Assembly (NCBI GenBank): GCA_035946625.1
Contig: DASYZE010000023.1
Location: forward strand, 1 to 64,000
Direction: 5' to 3'
From: DASYXZ01 sp035946625
Lineage (GTDB): Bacteria; Acidobacteriota; Terriglobia; UBA7540
Length of the DNA: 64,000 nucleotides
The notes under the pieces: generated by a model
Seen by the model: the letters and a program-made list of their open reading frames with translations, nothing else
Databases searched by the model: none
What the model was told of the DNA's origin: nothing
Translations under genes and position numbers: made by a program
Shown: positions 39,319 through 48,670 of the stretch, piece by piece
How the letters are laid out: every line of letters starts with the position of its first letter
How positions within the stretch are numbered: the stretch's first letter is position 1

Positions 39319-40850
39319 GACGTGCTTGCGGCGCGGCGGAATAAGACCTGCGGTCCTTCCCTCCATGTGTCGTTCAACCCTACTTGAATGATTTTGATGG
39401 CGGGATCGAAGTAACGAATCACACGCTCTGTGGTGGAATGAAAACGAAAGGCAGGAGACACAAGATAGAGCAGCGGAGGCTGGCGTGAAAGCTCGACCCC
39501 GTGAAAGTAACCGTACTCCTGAAATTGGCCGCGCTCCAGCAGCCACTTGACGCGCAGCCAATAATCCAGCCCCTGCACGGGAAGATTGATCTCTTCCTGA
39601 ACCTTCAGCTCGATCACCGCCAAACGCCCGCGCCGCGTCACCGCCAAAATGTCAATCACGCCGCGGTCCTTCGCCGAAAAAGCCGGCACCTGCGGATAGA
39701 CGCTCTCCGGGATGAGATCCGCATCCACCCTGGTGATATCCCGCAGCAGCAGGCTTTCAAGCCAGCGCTCTGACTGAAGGCGATAGTACTCGGAGGATTT
39801 GTCCCGGTTGCGCGCATTGCGCACTTCGAGAACCCGATGCGCGAATTCCCGAAACTCGGTACGGTTGTTTTCCTCGAGCTTGCGATAATTTCCTTCCAGG
39901 CCGAAATATATCTGCGGAGAGATCTGTTTTTCCACGCGGGCAATTTCCAATCCGCGCACGCGCAGGGAAGTGAAATTTCCAGAGGCATCCGCCACCAGGT
40001 CCATCTGTTCCAATGACGCACCCAGGGCTTTGTGCAGCAGCGGGCGATGCGTCTCAATGAGTAACTCGTTCCGGCGGCGCGGCGCCAGGCGCGTCTCAAC
40101 GTTTCCGAAATCCAGTGCATCAGCCTGAATGGCGTTGGCCTGCCCCGACTTCCATTCCCAAATTTCAACTTGCACCGCGCGATGGTTGAGACAAGACGCT
40201 CTGTGCCCGGTGAGACGAACCACCGAAGGGGGCAGAAACAATTTCAGTTTGGGCAAGGTCACGCCGTCAGCATGAGCGCGCAGCCAGTCCAGCCAAATCA
40301 GGCCGTGGGCCAGAGCGGCGTCCCCGGCAGCAGGTGACTCTTCTTCGGCGCAGCCCAGAAACGCCCACCCGGAGCTACCCAGGCGCGCCAGGCCGCGCGT
40401 GTACCAGGTGGAAAAGGAGTGCTCCAAGTCCGATCGATTGCTGACACGCTCCCAACGCCAGCCGTGATTGTTACGTTCGAGCATTCCAAGGAATTCTTTG
40501 CGAAACCGCCCGCGGTCAGCGGCGCGCGTGCGACCGGATTTTTCAGCTTGAATAAGTTCCCGGAATTCCAGCGTGCCCGTTTCCCGACCTCCCGGCTTGC
40601 GCGCGAAGATTCCTATGCAACCGTGGTCGCGGTAGGCAACGGATTCCACGCGCCGGGCGATGGAGCGCGAATCGTTCCAGGCTTCAAAAAGCAGTTTGTT
40701 GAATTCGATGGTCAATTTCCAGCGCGCGGACGTCAGGTCAAACAATTCGACCTCTTCCTCCAACACGATGGGGTGAGCGAGGCAACGGATAAAAGTTTCC
40801 AGTTCGCGTTGCAGGTCAGCCAGGAGTTCAGGATCTCGACCGGGTGGCAT
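39315..40850 (-). CDS. Large protein with C-terminal PD-(D/E)XK nuclease-like domain
   Basis: About 511 residues from ATG 40850. The N-terminal ~300 residues are unrecognised (WKLTIEFNKLLFEAWNDSRSIARRVES, FLPPSVVRLTGHRASCLN). From about 355 a nuclease-fold domain is visible: RWLESLLLRDI helix, GVIDILAVTRRGRLAVIELKVQ with D406, E420 and K422 as the D...E-x-K triad, and LPVQGLDYW as the usual Gln-containing helix. It could be a DNA repair or defence nuclease or an inactive relative. No restriction, helicase or methylase partner is next to it. Normal composition for the host. Function unknown. Confidence 0.65.
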   Translation of the reverse strand: MPPGRDPELLADLQRELETFIRCLAHPIVLEEEVELFDLTSARWKLTIEFNKLLFEAWNDSRSIARRVESVAYRDHGCIGIFARKPGGRETGTLEFRELIQAEKSGRTRAADRGRFRKEFLGMLERNNHGWRWERVSNRSDLEHSFSTWYTRGLARLGSSGWAFLGCAEEESPAAGDAALAHGLIWLDWLRAHADGVTLPKLKLFLPPSVVRLTGHRASCLNHRAVQVEIWEWKSGQANAIQADALDFGNVETRLAPRRRNELLIETHRPLLHKALGASLEQMDLVADASGNFTSLRVRGLEIARVEKQISPQIYFGLEGNYRKLEENNRTEFREFAHRVLEVRNARNRDKSSEYYRLQSERWLESLLLRDITRVDADLIPESVYPQVPAFSAKDRGVIDILAVTRRGRLAVIELKVQEEINLPVQGLDYWLRVKWLLERGQFQEYGYFHGVELSRQPPLLYLVSPAFRFHSTTERVIRYFDPAIKIIQVGLNDTWREGPQVLFRRAASTS

Positions 40851-41064
40851 GTTAATGCACCGGCCCATTATAGCCGCAGGAGTTTCGCGGAAGCGAGGGC
40901 ACTTTCAATTTCAGGGTTTAAGCGCGGCAAGTTGTTGGGTGCCGCACCGGCCCTCAGATCTGCGGTCGCGACACGTCTCGAGGTATTTCTCGCAAGGTCA
41001 GCATGTCAAAATAACTTCAAGGGCCTTCATGCTGAATAACGTTACGCACGGGAATGAGAATTTC

Positions 41065-41352
41065 TCAGCAGGTTCCGCAACAGGCGAGAACTTCAGGCGA
41101 GACTTCTTCAGTTACGGTTTCCTCGCAGCCGTCTTTGTCCCACGCGGCCAGAAACATCACCTTGCTATTCAAAGGGGACAAGTGAATGTAGTAGATCGTC
41201 GAGCAGTTTTCGATCTCATAAAAGTCCCTGCGGTGGGGGTCAGGATTGGCGGGCGCGCCGGTCAACAGAAGGGAGCGCAACTTTTCCACCATTTCGGCGG
41301 GATGGTTCCTTAGATTGTCGATGATCGGTTCTCTTTTCAGCCTCAATTTCAT
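41065..41352 (-). CDS. Conserved small cytosolic protein, unknown
   Basis: 95 residues, ATG 41352 six bases after GGGAGGTGG, a strong site. Begins KLRLKREPIIDNLRNHPAEMVEKLRSLL, then a beta-rich part with DFYEIENCSTIYYIHLSP and VMFLAAWDKDG; it ends in a CCGTC pair. I recall similar small proteins in Acidobacteriota, but no function is known. Stands alone with its own ribosome site, so probably expressed. Confidence 0.65.
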   Translation of the reverse strand: MKLRLKREPIIDNLRNHPAEMVEKLRSLLLTGAPANPDPHRRDFYEIENCSTIYYIHLSPLNSKVMFLAAWDKDGCEETVTEEVSPEVLACCGTC

Positions 41353-41855
41353 AAGCCACCTCCCGGTTCAATCCCAATTTCTATGAAGTAATACGCCCCG
41401 AGTCCGTCAAAAGTTTCACAATTTTTATCTGTCTTTTCGACGTCATTCCCACCAATTATGCTGTTGCCCGACCCATGCGTCTATTCCAGGCGATTTCTCC
41501 TCTCTCATTAGACGCTCGAAGAGCCAATCCGTTATCTGTGATCCATTTTTCTTTTCGAGCCGGAGCGGAGGCCAAGTTATGGAGCGGGATATGTTTTATG
41601 ATTTGCGAACCCGCCTTGGAGAAATGGCTTGCTTCTTCCCAAACCCTTTCGCACCGTTCAACCTGGCTCGAATGTTATTGGGCTTATCCAATCGAAACGC
41701 TCCGTTCTCGGGGTGGCGAGTTGGTGTATAAATGACATTGTTCCAGGATTCAAAAACAGAAATTGTGATTTGAGACTTTGCAATCCGGCCAAAGCGGAGC
41801 ATGGAAACATTTGCAGTGTTTAAGTATTTTCAAGAGTGAGGGAAAATAGAGGAAC
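41353..41855. other. Gene-free stretch upstream of cytochrome operon
   Basis: About 500 bp with only short overlapping frames on both strands, none with family resemblance or a ribosome site. AT content rises near 41740-41850, where the cytochrome operon promoter is expected. Nothing else seen. Confidence 0.5.
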
Positions 41856-42686
41856 ATGTTTCTTACCTCGGTTGTGAGAAGCGGATGGATGGTCTGCTTT
41901 CTGCTGGTGATGGCGAGCACGCTGCGGGTGGATGCGCACCGGGCAGGGCAGGGAGATGTCACTGAAGGAAGACGTCGCGGATCTGCGCTGCGGCGACCCT
42001 CACCGGAAGCGGAGCGGGGTCAGAGCCAATTTCTGAAGACCTGCTCGTTTTGTCACGGAGCGGAAGCGAATGGTGGCGCCGCGGGGCCCAACCTCATGCG
42101 CAGTCCCATTGTGCGGCACGACGAGAAAGGGAATCTTATCGGCCAAGTGGTGCGCGAAGGGCGGCCGGAAAAAGGGATGCCGCCGATTCAGCTTACTTCT
42201 GACCAATTGAGTGATGTCGCGGCCTTCCTGCACTACCGGGTAGCCGTGTCTGACGGCCGGTCGGCGCCCAGGCCAGGCGCGGACTATTCAGCGGCAAAGC
42301 TGCTGGTGGGTAACGCAAATGCGGGCAAAGCATTCTTCAATGGCGCGGGGGGATGTTCGGCATGCCATTCGCCTACTGGAGACCTGGCGGGAATCGCCCA
42401 CAAGTATCCGGCTGTAGATTTGCAAACGCGCTTTCTGTTTCCCGCCGAACCTTACCTTACGGCCACGGTCACGGACTCTTCCGGAAAACAATACAGGGGC
42501 AGGATTCGCCTGCACACGAACTATGAATTCGCCATCGAAGATAGCGATGGCTGGTACCACTCTTGGCCCCTCGACAAGGTGAAAGTGGAGGTGAAGGATC
42601 CCCTGGTGGCGCACCGCAAGCTGCTTTCCCAATTCACCGATTCCGAGATGCACGACATGCTCGCTTATCTGGAGACTTTGAAGTGA
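41856..42686 (+). CDS. Secreted diheme c-type cytochrome
   Basis: 276 residues, ATG 41856 with GAGGAAC before it. Signal helix ~8-26. Two heme-binding motifs, CSFCH (63-67) and CSACH (167-171), each in a small cytochrome c fold, with Met ligands likely in the MPP loop (~108) and unresolved for the second. A beta-rich segment (~195-255: LTATVTDSSGKQYRGRIRL) follows. It would carry electrons away from the coupled PQQ dehydrogenase to the respiratory chain in the periplasm. The stop overlaps the next start (GTGA), so the two proteins are made together. Confidence 0.85.
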   Translation: MFLTSVVRSGWMVCFLLVMASTLRVDAHRAGQGDVTEGRRRGSALRRPSPEAERGQSQFLKTCSFCHGAEANGGAAGPNLMRSPIVRHDEKGNLIGQVVREGRPEKGMPPIQLTSDQLSDVAAFLHYRVAVSDGRSAPRPGADYSAAKLLVGNANAGKAFFNGAGGCSACHSPTGDLAGIAHKYPAVDLQTRFLFPAEPYLTATVTDSSGKQYRGRIRLHTNYEFAIEDSDGWYHSWPLDKVKVEVKDPLVAHRKLLSQFTDSEMHDMLAYLETLK

Positions 42687-44275
42687 TCAAATCAATCCTT
42701 CTCGTCTCATTGTGCGTCACTTCCCTCCATGCCCAGAGTCTCGATCCCACTACATTGTTCAAGCCGCCCACCGACACATGGCCATCGCACAACGGTGATT
42801 ACACCGGAAGACGTTACAGTACACTCTCCCAAATCAATCAAGACAACATTCATTCGATCACTCTGGCTTGGGCTTTCCAGACGCACCAGCAGGCGATGAA
42901 GTCGACGCCCCTCGAGGTGGATGGAATACTTTACTTCACCGTGCCTAACCACGTTTGGGCGGTGGATGCGCGGACAGGAAGGCAGATCTGGCAATTCCAG
43001 CGCCAGTCGGAAGGGAATTACATCGGCCAGCGTGGGGTGGCGATGTACCGCGACCGGTTGTTCTTCGGCACGCCCGACGCCCATTTGATTTGCCTCAACG
43101 CACGCAATGGAAAAAAGATTTGGGAGGTTGAAGTCGCCGATGTGAAGTTTGGTTACTACATCAGCGTGGCGCCCCTGGTGGTCAAGGACAAGCTGATCGT
43201 CGGAATGTCCAACGACCAGACTGACATCGCAGGTTTCCTGGACGCCCGAAGTCCCGAGGATGGCAAACTCATTTGGCACTGGGACTCGCTCCCCAAGCCG
43301 GGAGCGCCGGGATCCGAAACGTGGCCGAACAAGGAAACCATGGCGCACGGTGGAGGCACCACCTGGATGCCCGGCACTTACGATCCCGAGTTGGACTTGA
43401 TTTATTGGGGCACGGGTAATCCCCACCCCGTGTTGGCCGGGGCAGTGCGACCGGGTGCGAATCTTTACACGTGTTCCATCGTTGCACTCAACGCGGACAC
43501 CGGCAAGATGGCCTGGTACTTCCAAGCTTCACCGCACGACACGCAGGACCGCGATGCGAATGAGACGCCGGTAATATTCGACGCCGAATTTCAAGGACGT
43601 CCGCGAAAACTTCTGGCCCAGGCAAGTCGCAACGGTTATTTTTTTCTCCTCGACCGTACCACGGGTGAAAATCTGTTGAGCACAACCTTCGGCCCCCAGA
43701 ATTGGTCTGCCGGACTCAACCAGCGCGGGGAACCCATTCCCAAACCGGAAAAAGAGCCGCGGCCGGAAGGCGCGTTGTTCGAGGGTTCGGGAACGAACTG
43801 GTGGGCTCCCAGCTTCGACCCCGAGACCGGCCTCTTCTATGTGAATGCCCACCACAGTTTTCTGGTGACGTACCTCACTCGAGATGAAAAGGACCCGGCC
43901 AGCGCGTCCGATCATCAGGGCGGTTTGGATAGTCCTCTCTGGGCCGAGGACATGCTGGTGGCCATCGACTACCAGACCGGCAAAATCAAATGGCAGCGGG
44001 ACAGACCTCCCGACGGCGGGCAAGTGAGTTTGAGCAACGGTGCGGGGATTCTGACTACCGCAGGGCATTTGCTAGTCACGGGTGATGATTCCGGGGATCT
44101 GATCGCGCTCGATCCCGCTACGGGAAAATCATTGTGGCACGTATATGCCGGCGGCCGATTGACCGGCTGCCCGATGACGTATGAGCTGGACGGGCGCCAA
44201 TACATTCTGACCGCCGTGGACAGCGTTCTGTATGCGTGGGCGTTGTCAGAGAATTCAACCCACGTGGAGAATTAA
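42683..44275 (+). CDS. PQQ-dependent dehydrogenase (quinoprotein)
   Basis: GTG at 42683 overlaps the cytochrome stop and has GGAGA upstream; 530 residues. Signal peptide ~1-17 (KSILLVSLCVTSLHAQS). An eight-bladed propeller with tryptophan-docking repeats: NGDYTGRRYSTLSQINQDN, WQFQRQSEGNYIGQRG, IWEVEVAD, DLIYWGTGNPHPVLAG, SPHDTQDRDANETPVIF, and the closing GKSLWHVYAGGRLTGCPMTYELDGRQYI. Oxidises alcohols or sugars in the periplasm, passing electrons to the cytochrome. The substrate is unassigned; PQQ biosynthesis genes are not in the window. Confidence 0.85.
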   Translation: MIKSILLVSLCVTSLHAQSLDPTTLFKPPTDTWPSHNGDYTGRRYSTLSQINQDNIHSITLAWAFQTHQQAMKSTPLEVDGILYFTVPNHVWAVDARTGRQIWQFQRQSEGNYIGQRGVAMYRDRLFFGTPDAHLICLNARNGKKIWEVEVADVKFGYYISVAPLVVKDKLIVGMSNDQTDIAGFLDARSPEDGKLIWHWDSLPKPGAPGSETWPNKETMAHGGGTTWMPGTYDPELDLIYWGTGNPHPVLAGAVRPGANLYTCSIVALNADTGKMAWYFQASPHDTQDRDANETPVIFDAEFQGRPRKLLAQASRNGYFFLLDRTTGENLLSTTFGPQNWSAGLNQRGEPIPKPEKEPRPEGALFEGSGTNWWAPSFDPETGLFYVNAHHSFLVTYLTRDEKDPASASDHQGGLDSPLWAEDMLVAIDYQTGKIKWQRDRPPDGGQVSLSNGAGILTTAGHLLVTGDDSGDLIALDPATGKSLWHVYAGGRLTGCPMTYELDGRQYILTAVDSVLYAWALSENSTHVEN

Positions 44276-44455
44276 AGTCGAATTTCCAGAAAGGAAGTGT
44301 TTCAGCTTTCGGAGGCGAATTCCGTCAGTGAGCATTGGCTCTCTTCAGTAAATCGACCGGGAGTATAGGCGCTGTTGACGCGATTGCACGCATCCACTTT
44401 TCAGGCAAGATGTTTTAGAACCAACTTTTATCGGAGGGCTACCGGCAATGCGGCG

Positions 44456-47185
44456 TCATTTGCCTGCGGGCACTTTGCGGCGCAGTTCGTCGAAGAAGTT
44501 GAAGATGAAGCTGGCCTTGTTGATGGGAGGGGGAGTTGTATCGCCCTTGCCGGCTTTCAGCACGGCAAATCGTTTGCCATCGGGGTGCAGGCTAAAGTTC
44601 TTCATAACAGAGCGATCCGTGAACTGGCTGGGTGACCACAGGCGCGGCTTATCCGCATGGAAGGAATCGCCCGAAGAAGTGTAGCTGACCACCATGATTT
44701 TCGAGTCATTCGTACGATAAAAAAGTTCCTTCCCGTTCCGGGACCACTCGGGCATCACACCTCCGCCCGTGGAAACCTGCCACTTGCCGCCCGGGCCCGG
44801 GAAAGGCCGGACGTAAATTTCGCCTGGCCCGGATTCGTTGGAATAGTAAGCGATCCACCGGCCGTCGGGAGAGAACGCGGGATACACCTCCGTGGCTGAA
44901 GTATTCACGAAGGGCTTTGGCTGCCCCGGCTTCCAGCCGGTCTTTTCACTTCCTTCGACGGGCATGGTCATGATGTCCCAGGATGTGCCGGGATTGTTTT
45001 GAAAGAGTGCAAAAACCTTGCCGTCAGGGCTCCATGACCCAGGAACCTGTCGCTCCTTACCTTCGGTCAATCGCTGGGCATCGCCACCGCCATCGGCGCG
45101 AATCCACCAGAGGTTTGCCATGGCCCCTTTCTCCGCAGACCCGTAAACGATTCGCTGGCCGTCAGGCGTCCAGATAGGACGAATGTTCGAATCGCCCGCA
45201 AACGTAAGCCGGGTGAGCGTGTCTCGCTCCCACTCGTACACCCAGATGTCGATTCTGTTCCCATTGGTAATGTCCATCGCCAACCGTTTGCCATCGGGCG
45301 AGATCGCGAGATTGTTGTAATTCCCAGGTGTCTCGCGGAGAGGAGTGAATTTGCCCGCGGCATCCATCCAATAGGTGGAGACGTCCGCGTTGATGGCGGA
45401 GCCCGCAACATACAAAAGGGTTCCTGAGTCGGAAAAGGAGAATTGTGCCCCACCATTGTCAGGATTCGATGCCACACCCTCCACCACGGGAGCAGGCTGG
45501 CCTGTCACGTCCAGCCTCTTGATGTCGAAGGGAACGGCAAACAGGGTGCCGTCGCGCAAATAGACGAGGTGACCGCTGGGCAGATAGCGGGCGTATGAGC
45601 CACCGTGGAGAACCGTTTTCGGCTTCCCTGAGAACGTGGAGTACACAGCAATATCGGCATCGTCGAACTGGACTATGGAAGTGCTGGCGGTGAAAATCAC
45701 ATCCTTGCTCCCGGGTAGAACCTGCGGCCAGCGGTGCGTTAATTCCCCCGTTTGCTGATTGAGGGAGGTCAGAGGCTCGGGCTTTCCTCCCGCCGAAGAG
45801 ACTTTGGACAAACCCTCCAGGCCTCCGGCGGCAAACACGATCGAGCCGTCATCACCCCAGCTTCCGCCGCGATCATCCAGAGCGTCGCAAAGCGTGACCA
45901 CGGGTCCACCCTGGACGGAAATCTTTTTCAGTTTACTTTGGGCGAAAAAGGCGATCCACTGGCTATCAGGCGAGAAAAAGGGATCGCGGGCACCCTCGGT
46001 GCCGGGAAGTACAGTGGCCTGCATTTGGTCGAGCGAACGGACGTAGAGGCGCCGCGTCTTATCCGCACCAACGGCAACAAAAGCCAGCCGCGTGCCATCG
46101 AGGGAAAGAATTGCGCTGGCGCCATAGGTGGTGTCCGAGAGAGTTGCATCCGTGCCGAGTTCCGCATTCAGGCGCACCGAAGCCGCCGGCTGCACTGGTT
46201 TAGGCGCACGCACCATCGCAACAATTATCGCCGTGATGGTGGTGAGTCCGAGCACCGCCGCGATGACCCACGCAGTTCGCTCGCGATTCTTGCGATGCGA
46301 TGCCACCGGCGCGGGCACGCCCGCCTGCGTGCCGGCGTCCGCAATCCATCTCAATTGCAAATTGAGATCGTGGGCGCTTTGGAAGCGCTCGTCGGGGTCT
46401 TTCGCCAGGCACGTATTCACCACCCGCTCGAAGGCGGGCGGGGTCAAGGGTTGGAGTGAGGACATGGGCGCGGGCTCCGACGCCAGCACCGCGGCAATCA
46501 CGCTGGCCGTGGTCTTTCCCTCGAACGCTTTTTTGCCCGTCGCCGCTTCGTAGAGGACGGCGCCAAAAGCAAAGAAGTCAGACCGCGCATCCGCTTCCGT
46601 ACCTTCCAATTGTTCCGGCGCCATATACTGAAACGTTCCAACGATGGTGCCTTCCTTGGTCAGAGGTTTGCTCGCCGTGAGCATGGCCGTGGCCGCGGAA
46701 TTCGGCGTGACGACGGGCTTGGCCAGTCCAAAGTCGAGCAGCTTCGCCCCGTTCCGCGGCGTCAGCATGATGTTCCCGGGTTTCAGGTCGCGGTGGATGA
46801 TGCCGAGACGATGCGCTTTGTCGAGCGCATCAGAAATCTCCAGGCCAAGCCGCAGCACCTGGTCGCTGGGCAGCGGGCCTTTCTCCAGCCGCGCCGCCAG
46901 CGTCTGGCCCTCCACCAGTTCCATCACCAGGAAGTCGGTGTCGCCCTCCCGGCCGATGTCGTGAAGGGTGCAAATGTGCGGATGATTGAGCGCCGAGATC
47001 GCTTTGGCTTCGCGTTCAAAGCGCTCGCGGCGTTCTGCATCATACGTGACCTGCGCCGGCAAGACTTTGATGGCGACGTTGCGGTCCAGCCGCGTGTCGC
47101 GGGCGCGATACACCTCGCCCATCCCGCCCGCACCTAATGGGGCGACGATCTCATAAGGGCCAAGTTTTGTGCCCGGGTTCAGCAT
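44456..47185 (-). CDS. Ser/Thr protein kinase with TolB/WD40-like propeller
   Basis: 909 residues, ATG 47185. Kinase domain ~10-280: GAGGMGEVYRARD P-loop, VAIKVL Lys, HRDLKPGN catalytic loop, DFGLAKP, and YMAPEQ in the activation segment; complete and probably active. A membrane helix (~306-328, AWVIAAVLGLTTITAIIVAMV) is followed by a C-terminal extracytoplasmic propeller with repeated SPDGRWIAYYS / SPDGKRLAMD blades. This PknB-like plus PD40/TolB architecture is very common in Acidobacteriota. The propeller probably senses an external ligand. Tandem 5' fragments of a similar gene lie just upstream. Confidence 0.9.
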   Translation of the reverse strand: MLNPGTKLGPYEIVAPLGAGGMGEVYRARDTRLDRNVAIKVLPAQVTYDAERRERFEREAKAISALNHPHICTLHDIGREGDTDFLVMELVEGQTLAARLEKGPLPSDQVLRLGLEISDALDKAHRLGIIHRDLKPGNIMLTPRNGAKLLDFGLAKPVVTPNSAATAMLTASKPLTKEGTIVGTFQYMAPEQLEGTEADARSDFFAFGAVLYEAATGKKAFEGKTTASVIAAVLASEPAPMSSLQPLTPPAFERVVNTCLAKDPDERFQSAHDLNLQLRWIADAGTQAGVPAPVASHRKNRERTAWVIAAVLGLTTITAIIVAMVRAPKPVQPAASVRLNAELGTDATLSDTTYGASAILSLDGTRLAFVAVGADKTRRLYVRSLDQMQATVLPGTEGARDPFFSPDSQWIAFFAQSKLKKISVQGGPVVTLCDALDDRGGSWGDDGSIVFAAGGLEGLSKVSSAGGKPEPLTSLNQQTGELTHRWPQVLPGSKDVIFTASTSIVQFDDADIAVYSTFSGKPKTVLHGGSYARYLPSGHLVYLRDGTLFAVPFDIKRLDVTGQPAPVVEGVASNPDNGGAQFSFSDSGTLLYVAGSAINADVSTYWMDAAGKFTPLRETPGNYNNLAISPDGKRLAMDITNGNRIDIWVYEWERDTLTRLTFAGDSNIRPIWTPDGQRIVYGSAEKGAMANLWWIRADGGGDAQRLTEGKERQVPGSWSPDGKVFALFQNNPGTSWDIMTMPVEGSEKTGWKPGQPKPFVNTSATEVYPAFSPDGRWIAYYSNESGPGEIYVRPFPGPGGKWQVSTGGGVMPEWSRNGKELFYRTNDSKIMVVSYTSSGDSFHADKPRLWSPSQFTDRSVMKNFSLHPDGKRFAVLKAGKGDTTPPPINKASFIFNFFDELRRKVPAGK

Positions 47186-47456
47186 ACGATCTCTCGCTTT
47201 GCTCGGGATTTCGCCGGGCGGCTCGGACGCCGCCCGAACGGCTCAACCTCGCCCATCCTGCCCGCACCGAATGGGGCGACGATCTCATAAGGGCCAAGTT
47301 TTGTGCCCGGGTTCAGCATAAGATCCCTCGCTGCACTCGGGATTTCGCCGGGCGGCTCGGACGCCGCCCGAACGGCTCAACTTCGCTCATCCCACCGGCG
47401 CCGATGGGCGTGAGGATTTCGTAGAAACCGAGTTTATCGCCGGCAGAGAGCGGCAT
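47186..47456 (-). pseudogene. Tandem N-terminal remnants of kinase genes
   Basis: Two further kinase starts lie upstream of the intact gene at 134-137 bp spacing. The start at 47319 matches the intact N-terminus (NPGTKLGPYEIVAP) with point changes. The start at 47456 is a diverged paralogue (SAGDKLGFYEILTPIGAGGM). Each is fused after ~25 codons to a GC hairpin segment (CGGGCGGCTCGGACGCCGCCCG-type stem) and cannot encode a kinase. They look like slippage or unequal recombination products at a former kinase gene cluster. Confidence 0.75.
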
Positions 47457-47593
47457 AATTAGTGAACCAGTTGGCAGGAATTTCCGTTTTGGACCACCGG
47501 CCCGACCTGCAAGATATACCTGACCCCAATTGAATGCAACTGAGAGCCGGGTTTGCAATGCCATATGCTTCCACGTTTTTTAGATGACCGCGG

Positions 47594-48403
47594 TCAAGGC
47601 TTCGCTGTCTTGCACCATGCGCAGACGGTCGGCAAGAGCATGGGAGCGTATCCGGAGGCGTTCATGAAGGCACGAAGTTGTGCGGGAATCTTTTCAATAT
47701 CAGCATCGTCCACGGCGGCGATGCCGTATTCAATGGCCTTGGGCAGCAGGCTGAAATAAGAATCGGCCACCAATTGATAGAGCGGCGAATCGTCTCTGCT
47801 ATCCATCACAGCCTTGTAGCGCATGGAAGGGCGAGGCAGTCCGGCCGAGGTGAATACTTTGTGCAGGCGCGGGCCCAGGTCAATGTGTGCGCCCGAGCGG
47901 CGCAACGTTTCCACGATGCAGGTGGCGACGCGTCGCATGGGAGCCTCGGGGCCTTGGGGAAGGGCAAGCCACGGTTCCATGAACGCAACCACGCCGCCCG
48001 GGCGCAGGTGCCGCGAAATCCTGGCCAGTGCGGTGGCGGGGTCGGGCTGGTAAAGCAGGACTCCGCGTCCCACAATTGCATCCACGGTTCGATCAGGGGT
48101 GTAGTCAGAGAACTCGACGGGTACAAACATGATGTTGCGCAAACCGGCCGTGTAGACGCGTTCCTCGGCAAACTTGACCGCGCCGGCATCCACCTCCAGC
48201 CCAATCACGCAGCCGGTGGGCCCGGTCATTTCCGCAAGCAGCATGGAAACATCGCCTATCCCCGAGCCCAGGTCCAGCACGCGCATACCCGATTCAATCC
48301 CGGCATCGGATAGCGTCCGGCGTGTCATCGGCTTCAGCAATTCGCCCTGACGAACCAAGCGGCGGTACTCATGTTGCGAATGCCCCAACGCGTATCCGTT
48401 CAT
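47594..48403 (-). CDS. Class I SAM-dependent methyltransferase
   Basis: About 269 residues from ATG 48403 (a stronger purine run lies further up but too close to an earlier ATG). Motif I VLDLGSGIGDVSMLLAE, motif II-like Glu in GLEVDAGAVKFAEE, the DAIVGRGVLLYQPD region (motif IV) and LRPGGVVAFMEP are all present, so it is a full Rossmann-fold methyltransferase of the UbiE/COQ5-like group. Acceptor unknown. Lies alone, opposite to the kinase's remnant array. Confidence 0.8.
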   Translation of the reverse strand: MNGYALGHSQHEYRRLVRQGELLKPMTRRTLSDAGIESGMRVLDLGSGIGDVSMLLAEMTGPTGCVIGLEVDAGAVKFAEERVYTAGLRNIMFVPVEFSDYTPDRTVDAIVGRGVLLYQPDPATALARISRHLRPGGVVAFMEPWLALPQGPEAPMRRVATCIVETLRRSGAHIDLGPRLHKVFTSAGLPRPSMRYKAVMDSRDDSPLYQLVADSYFSLLPKAIEYGIAAVDDADIEKIPAQLRAFMNASGYAPMLLPTVCAWCKTAKP

Positions 48404-48436
48404 AATAGTTTCCACCATCCCTCCTTGAAGAAACAA

Positions 48437-48670
48437 GATCGAGGCCTGGATTGGAGCGCCTCGCCCAACTGCGGGGGTCCCACTGCGCCTATTGAGGATG
48501 GGCAGTGCGCCGCACTTCTCTTATTATATCACAATTAGATACTATTCGTCAATTACAAATTGGGTGGGCTCCCGGAAACTTTGATCCGTTCCGGGATTTA
48601 AAGCTGCAGGCGACGGAGCGCGCTCCACGCATCGGCCCAAGCGCAAATCAGCAATCGAAAATCTGCAATC
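48437..48670. other. AT-rich spacer with a short array
   Basis: No gene. Contains an AT-rich patch near 48520-48560, a candidate promoter zone for the methyltransferase, and AATCAGC / AATCGAA / AATCTGC words (about 48645-48670), a short relative of the phage-block heptads. Confidence 0.5.

Noticed and set aside
41475..41823. Short frames on both strands before the cytochrome gene
   Set aside because: Overlapping opposite frames of similar length, neither with a start signal or family pattern.
45752..47137. + strand frames opposite the kinase
   Set aside because: Shadow frames rich in Arg/His/Gly; kinase and propeller motifs on the minus strand are decisive.
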